The notes: generated by a model from the sequence alone, not told the origin. Counted from the first letter of the stretch, positions 7,254-16,635 are shown. The stretch: DNA of 41,649 bases from Myxococcaceae bacterium (GCA_019694575.1 JAIBBR010000033.1:1-41649), one strand, 5' to 3'. Numbers and translations: made by a program.

Positions 7254-9260
7254 CTACGGGTACGTGTAAGAAACCCGTAAGAACGGTTTGCACTGGTTGG
7301 TGGGGTTGTCTATCGGCTCACCCGTGCAGGTGGTCATCGTCGACGCCGGCGAATGAAACGTCACCAGGTCTGAGGTCGCGTCACCGTCGGTGCCTTTGTT
7401 CGAAAAGTTGAGCCGCAATTGCAACCGGCGTTGGGTTTCTAAAGCACCCTGCAACTCGTCGCGCACCGAGGTGGTTTTCCACCCCAGGGTCGCGCTGGAG
7501 CTCAAGCTGGTGGGCCCGAAAAGCCGGCTGCAAATCACCTGCGAGCAAGGCGGGCAGTACCCAACGACTTTGAGCTCGGTTTGGCTGAACGCACCGACCG
7601 TGAGCGCCATGCCGTAATCGAGTGAGTCGAGCGTCAACGAGCCAAAGCCGCTCACGCCATACGGCGTACCGGCGACGGCCTTTTGATACACGTACAAGGT
7701 GGCCGAAGTGATGGCCGCCGTGGCCGGAATACTCGCCAAATCGAAGTCTAAGAAGCTGCGGTAGCCGTAAACAGAAGAACCCGAGGGAATGTCGCCCACA
7801 TACATCGACGTGTTGCTCGCCGACGAGACGCCTGACGTGCTGCCGTTGGTGGTGCGGTACACGTAGCCGCTCTTGTTGCTGGCGTAAACCGTGGTGGGGC
7901 CCGCAGCTTTGGCGACGCGAAAATTGAATGACGCGGTGCCGGCCAAGTTTTGATTGGCCAGGTCTTTGGCGCCGGTACCGATTTGCCAGCTCACCTGTTG
8001 GTTGGGGGCGAAGTTGCTCGACGGGTTGAAGGTCATGGTGTTCGACGACCAGGTAAATGAACCCGTGACGCCGGCCGGGCTCGAAATCGAGAACGCATTT
8101 TGCGTTTCGGTTTTGTCCATCGACTCAGAGAATGTCACCGCGATGTTGGCGCACGCGGGTACGCCGGTACCTCCATCGGTCGGGTTGGTGTTCATCACCG
8201 TGGGCGGCGTGGTGTCTTGCATCATGCCGGTGGTGAAGGTGAAGCTGAACCCAGCCGCCAAGGCCACGCCAGCTTTGTCTTTCGCGTTGGTGCCGATGGT
8301 CACCGTGTAAGCCGTGTTCGGCATCAACAACGGTTGGCCGGGGTGGCTGCAGGTGAGCGTGGTGCTCGAAGGGTCCCACATGAAGTTGCACGTCACGCTG
8401 GGTGACACCGTGAAGTAGCTGCTCGCCATGACCGTGGCGTCCATCGCTTCAGAAAAAGTCACCGAGGGAGACACGTTGGGGCTCACCATCACCGCGTTGG
8501 CGAGTGGCGCAGTGGCCACCACTTCAGGAGGCACGGTGTCGGGTGCCTTGGCGGTGGTGAAGGCCACGCTGTTGGTACCCATGAGCGGGTTCTGCGCCAC
8601 GTCGCGCGCGGCAATGGGCACCACGTACATGGTTTCTCCTTGCATTGGCTGAGGCGGGGTCAGCGTCACGGTGCGCGCGTCAGTTGACCATTCTGCGGTA
8701 GCGACACCCCAATCGAACTGGGGCGCCGTGTTTTCCAGCGAGAGTGATGAAGGGTCCATTGCTTCAGAGAACGTGAGAATCAATTTCGCTGTCGTGGCCA
8801 CGTTGTTGAGCCCGTTCGAAGGCACGGAGCTGATGAGGGTGGGCGAGGTGGTGTCGGGGGCCGCTTGGGTGGTGAATGAAAAGCTCGCCGGCGTCATGTC
8901 GTTGCCGTCGATGTCTTTGCCCGACACCGACACCGTGTAGAGCTGTGAATACGAAAGCTGGGCCAGCGGCTCGAAGACACCGCTGATGCCGTCTTCTTCG
9001 AAAACGGCTGGCTTGAGCGCCACCGGAGGGCTGATGGTGAGCACCACTGAGCCAGGGCGCATCGGCTGGGAAAAAAACAGCGTGAAGTCAGTGGTGACGG
9101 CCACGTCGGTGCTGTCATGTGCCGGGTTGCTGGCGATGAGCGCAGGCGGTGCCGCGGTGAGACAGTCACCGCTCTTTTGGCATTCGGCCAAGTCGGCGTT
9201 GAAGTTCCAACAGCTGCTCAAAGTCAGCGCCGCGAGCGACGCGAAGGCGAGTTGTTTCAT
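7254..9260 (-). CDS. Lipoprotein with four Ig-like (Big_5) domains and a DNRLRE-like C-terminus
   Basis: About 668 residues. Signal peptide with lipobox LSSC (W follows) predicts a surface lipoprotein. Four bacterial Ig-like repeats of the Big_5 type begin near residues 38, 138, 243 and 350; each opens with a 'P.. ...P' strand and carries the hallmark TFSEAMD or SFSQPM-like motif (FSEAMD, FSEAMD, FSESMD, FFSQPM). The C-terminal ~210 residues, rich in Ser, Thr and Tyr with SFLDFDLASIPATAAITSATLYVY, resemble the DNRLRE/CBM96-type beta-sandwich found on carbohydrate-active or surface proteins. ATG 9260 is preferred: it overlaps the upstream stop (ATGA) and has a GGGGGAG ribosome site. It is co-transcribed with the signal-peptide protein upstream. 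A cell-surface or matrix-binding role is inferred. Confidence 0.8.
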   Translation of the reverse strand: MKQLAFASLAALTLSSCWNFNADLAECQKSGDCLTAAPPALIASNPAHDSTDVAVTTDFTLFFSQPMRPGSVVLTISPPVALKPAVFEEDGISGVFEPLAQLSYSQLYTVSVSGKDIDGNDMTPASFSFTTQAAPDTTSPTLISSVPSNGLNNVATTAKLILTFSEAMDPSSLSLENTAPQFDWGVATAEWSTDARTVTLTPPQPMQGETMYVVPIAARDVAQNPLMGTNSVAFTTAKAPDTVPPEVVATAPLANAVMVSPNVSPSVTFSEAMDATVMASSYFTVSPSVTCNFMWDPSSTTLTCSHPGQPLLMPNTAYTVTIGTNAKDKAGVALAAGFSFTFTTGMMQDTTPPTVMNTNPTDGGTGVPACANIAVTFSESMDKTETQNAFSISSPAGVTGSFTWSSNTMTFNPSSNFAPNQQVSWQIGTGAKDLANQNLAGTASFNFRVAKAAGPTTVYASNKSGYVYRTTNGSTSGVSSASNTSMYVGDIPSGSSVYGYRSFLDFDLASIPATAAITSATLYVYQKAVAGTPYGVSGFGSLTLDSLDYGMALTVGAFSQTELKVVGYCPPCSQVICSRLFGPTSLSSSATLGWKTTSVRDELQGALETQRRLQLRLNFSNKGTDGDATSDLVTFHSPASTMTTCTGEPIDNPTNQCKPFLRVSYTYP

Positions 9261-10084
9261 GGCCACACTCCCCCAATGCCCAGTGACAGGGCGCCCGGGC
9301 TCACGGCGACTGAAGCGCGAATTTCTTCATCGCCGCCTAAGAAAAACATGCCCGCCGCGGCGGCCACTCCGGCAATGGCGACGCCGGTGCCTACCCAGCC
9401 GATGAGCTGCTGTTGTTGGCCCTGGCGCACCAGTGCGTTGGCTTCGTCGGCAGACAACGCGGTGCCGCTGCGGGTGACGAGCTTTTGGTGGGTGTGGGCG
9501 CCCTGGGCGAAGAAAATACCGCCCACCACTGCGCCGGCCACCCCCACGGCGAGCGGTGCCCATGAAACGCGCTTGACGGTGCCGGCGGTGGTGGTGACTG
9601 ACACCGAGCTGTCGAGCGTGAGCGGGCGGTTTAACTTTGCCGCGACTTGCTTGGCGAGTTGTTGGGCCACCACTGAAAAAGAGCCCACCAGTCGGTCGTT
9701 GTCTTCAGAGCTGGTGCTCACGCTGCCAAGCAGCGCCGCGTCGACGGCCGAAATGATGCGCACGTTGACTTGGTAGGTGCGTTCGACCCGGGTGACGCTG
9801 CCCAACAAAATGCCGTCGACGCCGAGCGCCCGGCCGAGCTCGGTGGTGCAGTCGCCCTCGGAGCAGCCGAGCAATTTGCGTTGGCGTTCTAAGCCCAGCA
9901 CCGCGGCGATGTCTTTGGGTGTCTGCGTGTGCAGGCCTTGAAAGGTGAGCTGCTGCGCCAAATGCTCGGTGTAGAAATCGCCCAATTTGGGGTCAATGTT
10001 CACCAACTGCAGTGAAGGCGCCGCAATTTTGATGGGCTCGGTCGATGCCCCGAGCAGCGAAAGGGTCAGTAGTGAAAGCAGCAT
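9257..10084 (-). CDS. Exported protein with TolB-N/CsgG-like domain and two membrane segments
   Basis: About 275 residues from ATG 10084 (an open frame to 10177 lacks a signal and overlaps the promoter area). MLLSLLTLSLLGAST is a cleavable-type signal. Residues about 20-140 resemble the TolB-N/CsgG-like alpha-beta fold common in myxobacterial envelope proteins: a nucleotide-like start (KIAAPSLQLVNID), the paired-Cys segment LGCSEGDCTTELGRALG, then VDGILLGSVTRVERTYQVNVR. Two Gly/Ala-rich hydrophobic stretches (about 182-200 and 230-255) follow. It is translationally coupled to the Ig-like lipoprotein gene downstream, so the pair may act together at the outer membrane. The function is unknown. 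Confidence 0.7.
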   Translation of the reverse strand: MLLSLLTLSLLGASTEPIKIAAPSLQLVNIDPKLGDFYTEHLAQQLTFQGLHTQTPKDIAAVLGLERQRKLLGCSEGDCTTELGRALGVDGILLGSVTRVERTYQVNVRIISAVDAALLGSVSTSSEDNDRLVGSFSVVAQQLAKQVAAKLNRPLTLDSSVSVTTTAGTVKRVSWAPLAVGVAGAVVGGIFFAQGAHTHQKLVTRSGTALSADEANALVRQGQQQQLIGWVGTGVAIAGVAAAAGMFFLGGDEEIRASVAVSPGALSLGIGGVWP

Positions 10085-10227
10085 GCGTGGTTTCCCCAAT
10101 GGCTTAAAGCTACGCTGTGGAAGGGTTACCCAAGAAGCCATAAATCGACGTTGGTGTCGCCTTTGAGAGAAGGCCACCCGTCAAAAAAACATGCGTCGGC
10201 AGCAGCGTGCAGTTAGGTTCAACGGCG

Positions 10228-10872
10228 ATGTTCGAGCAGTGGGTGGCGCACTTCGACGGTTGGGCTCATCAGCTCGGGCCGTACGGCTTTTTGATTTTGG
10301 GCCTCGCGTCGCTGGTTGAATATGTGTTTCCTCCGTTTCCTGGTGACACCATTGTGCTCATGGGCGGGGCGTATGCGGTGCGAGGTGAATTGCCATGGGC
10401 AGGCGTGTTACTCGTCACCACGCTGGGAAGCATGGTAGGTCTCACCCTCAACTATGCCGTGGGCCGGCTTTTGGCTCAGCGAATCGAGCACAACCCCGAG
10501 GGCCAGCTGTGGTTCGGCTTGACGCACGAGAAAATTCGAAGCGCACAAGAACGCATGCGCCGGCAGGGCCGCTGGTTGCTCGCGGTGAATCGCTTTCTGC
10601 CAACCTTTCGCGCGGTGCTGTTCATCGCCGCGGGGGCGGCGCGCATGGGCTACGGCACGGTGCTGTTGTGGGGCACGGCGAGCGCCTTGGCGTGGAACGT
10701 GATGTTGATGGGCGCGGGCATGTGGGTGGGCGGCAACCTCGAAAAGCTGACCGCCCTTTTTCAGGGCTACCACAAGACGATGAGCGCGCTCTTGGTGGTG
10801 GGCCTGGCGGGCGGGCTCGCCTTCTTCGCCTGGCGCAAACACCAGGCAAAGAAAGACGGTGTCTCGGCGTAG
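10228..10872 (+). CDS. DedA/VTT family membrane protein
   Basis: About 214 residues, integral inner-membrane protein of the DedA (SNARE-associated, VTT) family; known members act in membrane-potential homeostasis and as undecaprenyl-phosphate or phospholipid flippases. The signature elements are present: an early acidic region with a Glu and Pro-rich turn (SLVEYVFPPFPGDTI), GSMVGLTLNYAVGR, and the Arg-containing segment VNRFLPTFRAVLFIAAGAARM, which corresponds to the conserved F-x-R-F-x-P-x-x-R motif of the family. ATG 10228 is chosen over GTG 10207. It is divergent from the exported protein at 10084. Its last codons overlap the likely start area of the following lipoprotein, so the two may be co-expressed. 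Confidence 0.88.
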   Translation: MFEQWVAHFDGWAHQLGPYGFLILGLASLVEYVFPPFPGDTIVLMGGAYAVRGELPWAGVLLVTTLGSMVGLTLNYAVGRLLAQRIEHNPEGQLWFGLTHEKIRSAQERMRRQGRWLLAVNRFLPTFRAVLFIAAGAARMGYGTVLLWGTASALAWNVMLMGAGMWVGGNLEKLTALFQGYHKTMSALLVVGLAGGLAFFAWRKHQAKKDGVSA

Positions 10873-10889
10873 CGGCAGTTCTTTTCGCC

Positions 10890-12896
10890 ATGGTTTTCAT
10901 GGCCGCCGCGGGTTGCCGGTGTAACGACGGCGGCACGTCAAAAGTCGACGCCACCTTCGTGCCGCAGCAGACGCGCATTGATTTTGGCCGAGTGCGTGAA
11001 GACGACACCGCCCGGCGCAGCGTGGTGCTGGCCGCCACCGGCAAAGGCGATGTCGAAGTGGCGTTGTCAGTCGGAGCGCCGTTTGGCGCTGTTTCACACG
11101 TCACCGTGCCGGGCAGCGGCCAGGTGACGGTTGAGGTGCTCTTTGTCGCCAGCGACGCCTTCGCCGAGGGCACGCTCACGTTAGACAGCGCCACCCAGCA
11201 CTACAGCGTGACGCTCACCGGGCAAGGGGTGCGGCCCAAAGACTGCCCGCCCAGCCGCTCGTGTCGGGTAGCGCATTACGACTTCGACAGCGACAGTTGC
11301 AAAGAAGCCCCCTCGCCCGAAGGTGCGCAGTGCGAGCCCGACGGCCTGTGCTTGGAAAAAGGCGAATGCCACGCGGGCGTGTGCCAAGGGGTGGCGCGTT
11401 CTTGTGATGACCACGACGCCTGCACCATCGACGCGTGTGCCAGCGACGTGGGGTGCGTGCAGGCGGCGCGGGTGTGCCCTTTGCCGTCGAACCCTTGCCG
11501 GGTGGCCTCTTGTGACAGCGACCAAGGCTGTGGAGAAGCCGATGCGCCAATCGGCACGGTGTGCGGCGCGGTGAACTGCGTGATGGCGCACCTGTGTTTT
11601 GCGGGCCAGTGCAAAACAGTGCCCACGCCTGATGGTTTTTTGTGCTCCCCGAAGTCTCCGTGCCAAGGCGAAGGCCGGTGCATGAATCAGCAATGCGTGA
11701 AACCCGACGCGGGCACACTCTCGCCTGAATTCGTGCTCGGTATTTCGGGCCAGCCGGTGTTTGAAGCGCCGGGGTTGTTGGGGGCGGGTGGCAATCTCTT
11801 TGCTGAAGTGTGTGGCCCATTGGCCGACGGCGGCGACAGCTGCGCGCTGGTCTCGTGGACCGGCTCGGGCTTCGAGCGTTTCACCGTGCCGCACCTCGAT
11901 GGCGGTGCGCGGCAGTTGTTACATGTCGCCGGCGGGCAAGTGGCTTTCTTGGCGCAGGGTTCGACGCTCGAGCTCTACGCGGCGCGCAACGGCGCGTTGA
12001 CCGCGGCGGTGCCATTGGCGGGCGTGGCCTTCGCGAGCGCTGTTTCTGCGGGAAACGTCGGTGAGGTTTTTGTCGGCGCCCAGTCTTCTGACGCAGGGGG
12101 AGCCGTGTGGCGCGTCTTTTCTGATGGAGGCCAGTCACGGGTGGGTGACGCTTTGGGCGCGATGTACCTGGCGACTGACGAGCACGGCAGCGTGCATGCG
12201 TACGCACCCGACAGCGGAGCGCTGAGCGCTTTTTCGCCGCTCGATGATGGGGGCTATGCGGTGGTGTCGCGCGACGCGGGCCGGGGCTACGCGTCGCTCG
12301 TGGTGGTGAACCAACAGGCATGGGTGGGAGCGACCTCATTTTTCCCCCCTGATGCGGGTGTGGCGCTGTGGCACGGCACGTTGCTCGACGGAGGCCCTGG
12401 CCTAGGGCTGGAAAACGCCGCCGTGCTCGCCGACGACAACACCGGCATCGTCTTTTTGACTGAGTGCTCGTCGCCGTTGACGAGCTGCTTGCCCAGCGAG
12501 CGCACGGTGGCGGCGCATGCCATCGACTTGGCTTCAGGCGCAGACCTTTGGAAAGTCACCGTGGCCGACGCGGGCGAAGTGGGCACGTTGAAGCATGCGG
12601 CGCAGCTGGTGGTGCCTTTGGGCGGAGTGGCCACGGTAACCCAGCGGCACCCGCTCGATGGCGGCGTGCAAGCAGCGCTCGAAGCGTACGGCAATGGCCA
12701 ACGGCTGATGTTCTGCCCGTTCGCGGGTGAAGGCACGGTGCAAGCGGCGGTCTTCGAGTCGGGCTTGCTGTACACGGTTTTTGCGCGCGACGCGGGTTAC
12801 ACGCTCGAAGCGTACGACGTGGCGGTGATGCCGTTTTCGAACCAGGGTTGGCCTGTGCCCAATGGCGTTTCGGGTGCACGGCGCGCACGGCCGTAG
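10890..12896 (+). CDS. Large Cys-rich lipoprotein with Ig-like and propeller-like regions
   Basis: About 668 residues. The N-terminus has a lipobox-like AAAGC, but from ATG 10890 only eight residues precede the Cys; the hydrophobic stretch extends upstream (VAAVLFAMVFM), so a non-standard start inside the end of the DedA gene is possible. Residues about 15-115 look like an ASPM/SPD-2/Hydin-type Ig domain (FVPQQTRIDFGRV start, TLTGQGV end). A Cys-rich block (about 118-270) has repeated C-x5-C units (CLEKGECHAGVCQG, DDHDACTIDACASDVGC) like those of myxobacterial surface proteins. The rest, with recurring DGG and DAG turns, resembles a beta-propeller. A surface or matrix role is inferred; no enzyme motif was found. 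Confidence 0.72.
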   Translation: MVFMAAAGCRCNDGGTSKVDATFVPQQTRIDFGRVREDDTARRSVVLAATGKGDVEVALSVGAPFGAVSHVTVPGSGQVTVEVLFVASDAFAEGTLTLDSATQHYSVTLTGQGVRPKDCPPSRSCRVAHYDFDSDSCKEAPSPEGAQCEPDGLCLEKGECHAGVCQGVARSCDDHDACTIDACASDVGCVQAARVCPLPSNPCRVASCDSDQGCGEADAPIGTVCGAVNCVMAHLCFAGQCKTVPTPDGFLCSPKSPCQGEGRCMNQQCVKPDAGTLSPEFVLGISGQPVFEAPGLLGAGGNLFAEVCGPLADGGDSCALVSWTGSGFERFTVPHLDGGARQLLHVAGGQVAFLAQGSTLELYAARNGALTAAVPLAGVAFASAVSAGNVGEVFVGAQSSDAGGAVWRVFSDGGQSRVGDALGAMYLATDEHGSVHAYAPDSGALSAFSPLDDGGYAVVSRDAGRGYASLVVVNQQAWVGATSFFPPDAGVALWHGTLLDGGPGLGLENAAVLADDNTGIVFLTECSSPLTSCLPSERTVAAHAIDLASGADLWKVTVADAGEVGTLKHAAQLVVPLGGVATVTQRHPLDGGVQAALEAYGNGQRLMFCPFAGEGTVQAAVFESGLLYTVFARDAGYTLEAYDVAVMPFSNQGWPVPNGVSGARRARP

Positions 12897-12926
12897 CGCT
12901 TCTTGAATGGGCGGGTGGTGAAGCAT

Positions 12927-13856
12927 ATGACCCGCGCCATGACCTTGACCTCATTGACGGTGACTGCGTTGTTGGCTGCTGCTCCTGCTGCGAAGAACCC
13001 GCCCCCGTCGGCTCCCGAAAAGCTTCTGGCTGATGGCAAACCCGCGGCGTCGAAGGCTGACAAAACGTGGGAAGGTTTTGCCACCCCTGAGTCGGTGCTC
13101 TACGTCGCCGAGAGCGACACGTATTTGGTTTCCAACATCAACGGGTTGCCTCTGGCGGTCGACAACAATGGTTTCATTTCGCGCATTGCTCCCGAAGGCG
13201 AAGTGACACTGAAGTGGGTTGAAGGCGGCAAAAACGGAGTGACGCTGAATGCTCCGAAGGGCCTCGCCATTGCCAAGGGGGTGCTTTACGTGGCCGACAT
13301 CAACACGGTGCGCAAGTTTGACGTGAAGACTGGCAAGCCGCTGGGTGAGGTAGCGGTGCCCCACGCGACATTCGTGAATGACGTGGCGGTAGGGCCTGAC
13401 GGCACGGTGTACGCGAGCGATTCAGGGCTGAAGGCAGGCGCGAAAGACTTAGAGCCTTCAGGCACTGACGGCGTTTATGTGGTTGAGAAGAGCGGCGTAA
13501 AGGCGGTGGCGAAAGCCGACGACATGGGCAAGCCCAACGGCCTTTGGGTGAGCAAAGCGGGGCTGCATTACGTGACCTTCGGCGCCAATGAATTGGTGTC
13601 GCTCGACGCGAAGGGCCACAAAACGGCGAGCGTGAAGCTGCCCAAGGGCGGGTTGGACGGCGTGTTAGAAGCTGACGGTGACGTCATTGTTTCCAGCTGG
13701 GAAGGCGCAGCGCTGTACCGCGGCAAGGCGACGGGCCCGTTTACAGAATGGAAAACCGGTTTGTCGGCCCCGGCAGACATTGGGCTCGATACCAAGCGCA
13801 AATGGGTGTTGGTGCCGCGCTTCATGGACAACAAGGTCGAAGCATTCGCTTTGTAG
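12927..13856 (+). CDS. Exported SMP-30/NHL-type beta-propeller protein
   Basis: About 309 residues from ATG 12927 (12939 also possible). An N-terminal signal peptide (SLTVTALLAAAPAA) predicts export to the periplasm. The body has propeller-type repeats typical of the SMP-30/gluconolactonase/NHL group: GFATPESVLYVAESDTYLVS, APKGLAIAKGVLYVADI, FVNDVAVGPDGTVYASDSG, KPNGLWVSKAGLHYV. The Asp/Asn positions used for metal in lactonases (as in NDVAV and PNGLW) are present, so a calcium-dependent lactonase or hydrolase is possible, but a binding role is equally likely. It lies 30 bases downstream of the large lipoprotein gene and may be in its transcript. Confidence 0.78.
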   Translation: MTRAMTLTSLTVTALLAAAPAAKNPPPSAPEKLLADGKPAASKADKTWEGFATPESVLYVAESDTYLVSNINGLPLAVDNNGFISRIAPEGEVTLKWVEGGKNGVTLNAPKGLAIAKGVLYVADINTVRKFDVKTGKPLGEVAVPHATFVNDVAVGPDGTVYASDSGLKAGAKDLEPSGTDGVYVVEKSGVKAVAKADDMGKPNGLWVSKAGLHYVTFGANELVSLDAKGHKTASVKLPKGGLDGVLEADGDVIVSSWEGAALYRGKATGPFTEWKTGLSAPADIGLDTKRKWVLVPRFMDNKVEAFAL

Positions 13857-13871
13857 CAATGGCTTTGAAGG

Positions 13872-13898
13872 GAGACGAGGGGGCGGGGGCCTCATCTC
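13872..13898. terminator. GC-rich hairpin between convergent genes
   Basis: GAGACGAGG (13872-13880) and CCTCATCTC (13890-13898) form a 9-base stem with one mismatch around a G-rich loop. It lies between the convergent genes ending at 13856 and 13924. No T-tract follows on either strand, so termination strength is uncertain. Confidence 0.4.
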
Positions 13899-13923
13899 GA
13901 CAAGAATGAAGCGAGCACACCGC

Positions 13924-14223
13924 TCACATCGCGCGCTGAAACACCTCGAAGAACTCATTGGCAATACCCGTGAAGCGCACTCCGAAACGCCCGCGCAGTG
14001 AAAGCCGTGGTTCTCCGTAAGCGGCCCAGGTCACCTTGCCGGTGAAGGCGAATTCACGGCCCTCCATCGTCAGTGCTCCTTGCACGGTAGAGCCCACTTT
14101 CATCACCTGCATCGCCTCGACCGCGAACCCGCCCGGCGACACATCGGCGGTGAACGCCGGCAACCGCCCACCGAGTGAAATTTTCAACCGGCGCTTCAAA
14201 CGAGGCACGAATCGCTTGTTCAT
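13924..14223 (-). CDS. PilZ domain protein
   Basis: A 99-residue single-domain PilZ protein, a likely cyclic di-GMP receptor or a myxobacterial PilZ adaptor. The first binding motif RxxxR is seen as RFVPR near the N-terminus and the second, (D/N)xSxxG, as DVSPGG. The ATG at 14223 fits the usual domain length; the frame stays open upstream without sense. It stands alone on the minus strand, convergent with the propeller gene and divergent from the S9 peptidase homologue. Its target is not apparent. Three further c-di-GMP-linked genes lie at 26341-28304. Confidence 0.82.
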   Translation of the reverse strand: MNKRFVPRLKRRLKISLGGRLPAFTADVSPGGFAVEAMQVMKVGSTVQGALTMEGREFAFTGKVTWAAYGEPRLSLRGRFGVRFTGIANEFFEVFQRAM

Positions 14224-14576
14224 GAAGCAAAGCGTGACAGCGCACGCCCGCGGCGCAATTTTTTTGGCGGCCCATGATTTAAGGCCAAAGTTTTCGGCTG
14301 CTAAGTACAGCTTCCCATAAACAAGTGGCCGCTTGGCTGTCGATGCATCGGCACTTGACTGCGTTGGGCTCGTTGCGACGTGCCACCAGCATGTCTCACT
14401 CGCCCGCCTTGTCATTGCCGCGCCTCAACACCCAATCGCTCACTTATTTATGGGGCGCTGTACTCAGACTGCGCGCTAAGAAGTTTGTCTTACCTATGCC
14501 CGGCCCGTGCCTTCGTTCTGCGCTACCCCGAATTTGCCGACAGCCTGTCAGCCTCGCTACGAGAGACCGGTGACAT
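14224..14576. other. Divergent intergenic region of about 350 bases
   Basis: This gap separates a minus-strand PilZ gene from a plus-strand S9-family gene and should hold both promoters. Base composition is lower in GC than the genes, with an AATTTTTTT run near 14260 and scattered AT tracts near 14450. No convincing promoter boxes, RNA structure or conserved small reading frame was recognised. Confidence 0.5.
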
Positions 14577-16550
14577 ATGCGGGCTAGAGCACGGTCGCGT
14601 ACAGCGCGGCTTTTCACCGTCTTCTCGGTATTGACATGTGCTTGGGCGGCGCGCGGCCAAACGTCTTTGCTGATTCCCCGTGAAGTGCTGCTCGGTAACC
14701 CCGAGCGTGCCGAGCCACGCCTGTCGCCTGACGGGGCGCGCATTGGCTACCTCGCTCCCGACAGTAAAAACGTGATGCAAGTGTGGGTGCGCTCGTGGGG
14801 CGGAGGCGACGAGCAGCTCGTCACCACCGAGCCCCAACGCAACCTGCGCGCATTTGTCTGGAGCGAAGACAGCGCCGCGGTGCTCTATGAATACGACGCC
14901 GACGGCGATGACAACGAGCACCTCTTCATCACCGACTTGGCCACACGCAAGACGCGCGACTTGACGCCCTTCGCCAACGTGCGCGCCAAGCTGCTCGCCA
15001 CCCACCCGAAATTTGCCGAACAGGTGCTGGTGTTGATGAACCAGAGAGACCCCACGCTTTTCGATGTGCACCGCCTGGTGCTGAAAACGGGTGCGCTGAC
15101 TTTAGACACCAAAAACCCCGGTGACGTCGACGGGTGGGAAGTCGACCCGGGCTTTACCGTGCGCGCCGCGCTGGCCATTACGCCGTCGGGTGGCACCGAG
15201 TTACGGGTGCGTGACAACGCCAAAGCCAACTGGCGCAGCGTGGTGAAAGCAGGGCCCGAAGAATCACTCACCTTGCATGGGTTTTCAGCTGACGGCCGCA
15301 GCGTCTGGCTTTCGACGTCGCTGGGCGCTGAAAGTGACCGGTTGCTCAAAAAAAACACCACCTCAGGCATGCAGAAAGTCATTTCGGTGAACCCCCTTTC
15401 TGACGCGGTAGACGTGATGATGCACCCCACGCGCTATTTGCCCCAGGCGGTGGCGTACGACGCCGACGGCCGCAAAGAGTGGAAAGTGCTCGATTCGAGC
15501 CTAAACGCTGACTTTGCCGAGCTGCGCAAAGTGGCGCTCGGTGAATTCACGGTGGTGAGCCGCGATGCGCAAGACCGACGCTGGTTGGTGGCCTATGAAT
15601 CTGACCGCACCGCGCTGCGCTATTTCACCTGGGACCGTGAAGATCACCGCGGCGCCTTTTTATTCGCCAAGCGGCCCAAGCTGTCGGGCTACGCGCTGGC
15701 CGAAATGAAGCCGATTCGTTTCTTGGCTCGCGACGGCCGTTCGCTGACGGGCTACCTGTCGCGCGGTGGAGCGACGGGCGGCCCACGCCCGTTGGTGGTG
15801 TTGGTGCGCACCCAGCCCTGGGAGCGCGAGAGGTGGGGCATCGTGCCCTTGGTGCAGTTTCTCGCCAACCGCGGGTACAGCGTGTTGCAGCTCAACTTTC
15901 GTGGCACCCACGGCTTCGGCAAACGCTTTCGCCAGGCGGGCAACAAGCAGTGGGGCCGGCAAATGCAAGACGACTTGGTCGACGGCGCGCAGTGGGCGAT
16001 GCAGCAGGGCTACGCCGACGTCAACAAGGTCGCCATCATGGGGTCAGGCTACGGCGGTTACGCCGCCCTCATGGGGCTGGCCAGTACACCTGACTATTTT
16101 CGGTGCGGTGTCGACTGGCAGGGCCCGTCGAACCTGGTCAGCTACTTCAAGTCGCAGCCCGGCTATTTGTCGGTGAAGCGCCCGCTGTGGGCAGCGCGGG
16201 TGGGCGATGTTGATGACGCGCGTGACGCCGCGCAGCTGAAAGAAGCGTCGCCCTATTTTTCGGCCACCGACATTCGCGCTCCATTGCTCATGGGCCAGGG
16301 CGTGAAAGACACCCGGCTGCGCACCCAAGACACCGACGCCTTCGCCGCCGCGCTCGAAAAGGCCAAAGCGCCCTTTACGTACATCGCTTACCCCGACGAA
16401 GGGGCCGAGCTGCTGCGGGCCGAAAACCGAATCGACTTTTTTGGCCGCGCCGAAATATTTCTCGCCGCCTGCTTAGGCGGAAAAGCCGAGCCTTGGCCCC
16501 CATCGGGCATCACCGGCTCCACCGCCCAGGTGAAGAAGGCGCCGAAGTAG
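14577..16550 (+). CDS. Exported S9 prolyl-oligopeptidase-family protein with lost catalytic Ser and His
   Basis: 657 residues with a signal peptide (FTVFSVLTCAWAARG), so exported. An N-terminal beta-propeller (about 35-385; LSPDGARIGYL, VWSEDSAAVLYEYD) precedes an alpha/beta-hydrolase domain (about 395-640) of the acylaminoacyl-peptidase/DPP4 type. In the family the nucleophile elbow reads GGSYGG; here it is GSGYGG (S490-G491), so the nucleophile position is Gly and a Ser sits one place early. The acid is kept (D578 in GVKDTRL), but the family's DEGHGF is DEGAEL here (A610), so the catalytic His is absent. The frame is intact and the rest of the fold is well kept, which argues for a pseudoenzyme under selection rather than a decaying gene. 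Confidence 0.85.
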   Translation: MRARARSRTARLFTVFSVLTCAWAARGQTSLLIPREVLLGNPERAEPRLSPDGARIGYLAPDSKNVMQVWVRSWGGGDEQLVTTEPQRNLRAFVWSEDSAAVLYEYDADGDDNEHLFITDLATRKTRDLTPFANVRAKLLATHPKFAEQVLVLMNQRDPTLFDVHRLVLKTGALTLDTKNPGDVDGWEVDPGFTVRAALAITPSGGTELRVRDNAKANWRSVVKAGPEESLTLHGFSADGRSVWLSTSLGAESDRLLKKNTTSGMQKVISVNPLSDAVDVMMHPTRYLPQAVAYDADGRKEWKVLDSSLNADFAELRKVALGEFTVVSRDAQDRRWLVAYESDRTALRYFTWDREDHRGAFLFAKRPKLSGYALAEMKPIRFLARDGRSLTGYLSRGGATGGPRPLVVLVRTQPWERERWGIVPLVQFLANRGYSVLQLNFRGTHGFGKRFRQAGNKQWGRQMQDDLVDGAQWAMQQGYADVNKVAIMGSGYGGYAALMGLASTPDYFRCGVDWQGPSNLVSYFKSQPGYLSVKRPLWAARVGDVDDARDAAQLKEASPYFSATDIRAPLLMGQGVKDTRLRTQDTDAFAAALEKAKAPFTYIAYPDEGAELLRAENRIDFFGRAEIFLAACLGGKAEPWPPSGITGSTAQVKKAPK

Positions 16551-16635
16551 AAAAAGAATCAACCGCGTCGTCGAAGGCGCAGTTTGAAACCTTAGAAACA
16601 CCCAGCAGGCGAGCGAAGCTTGAGGCGAGATCGAG

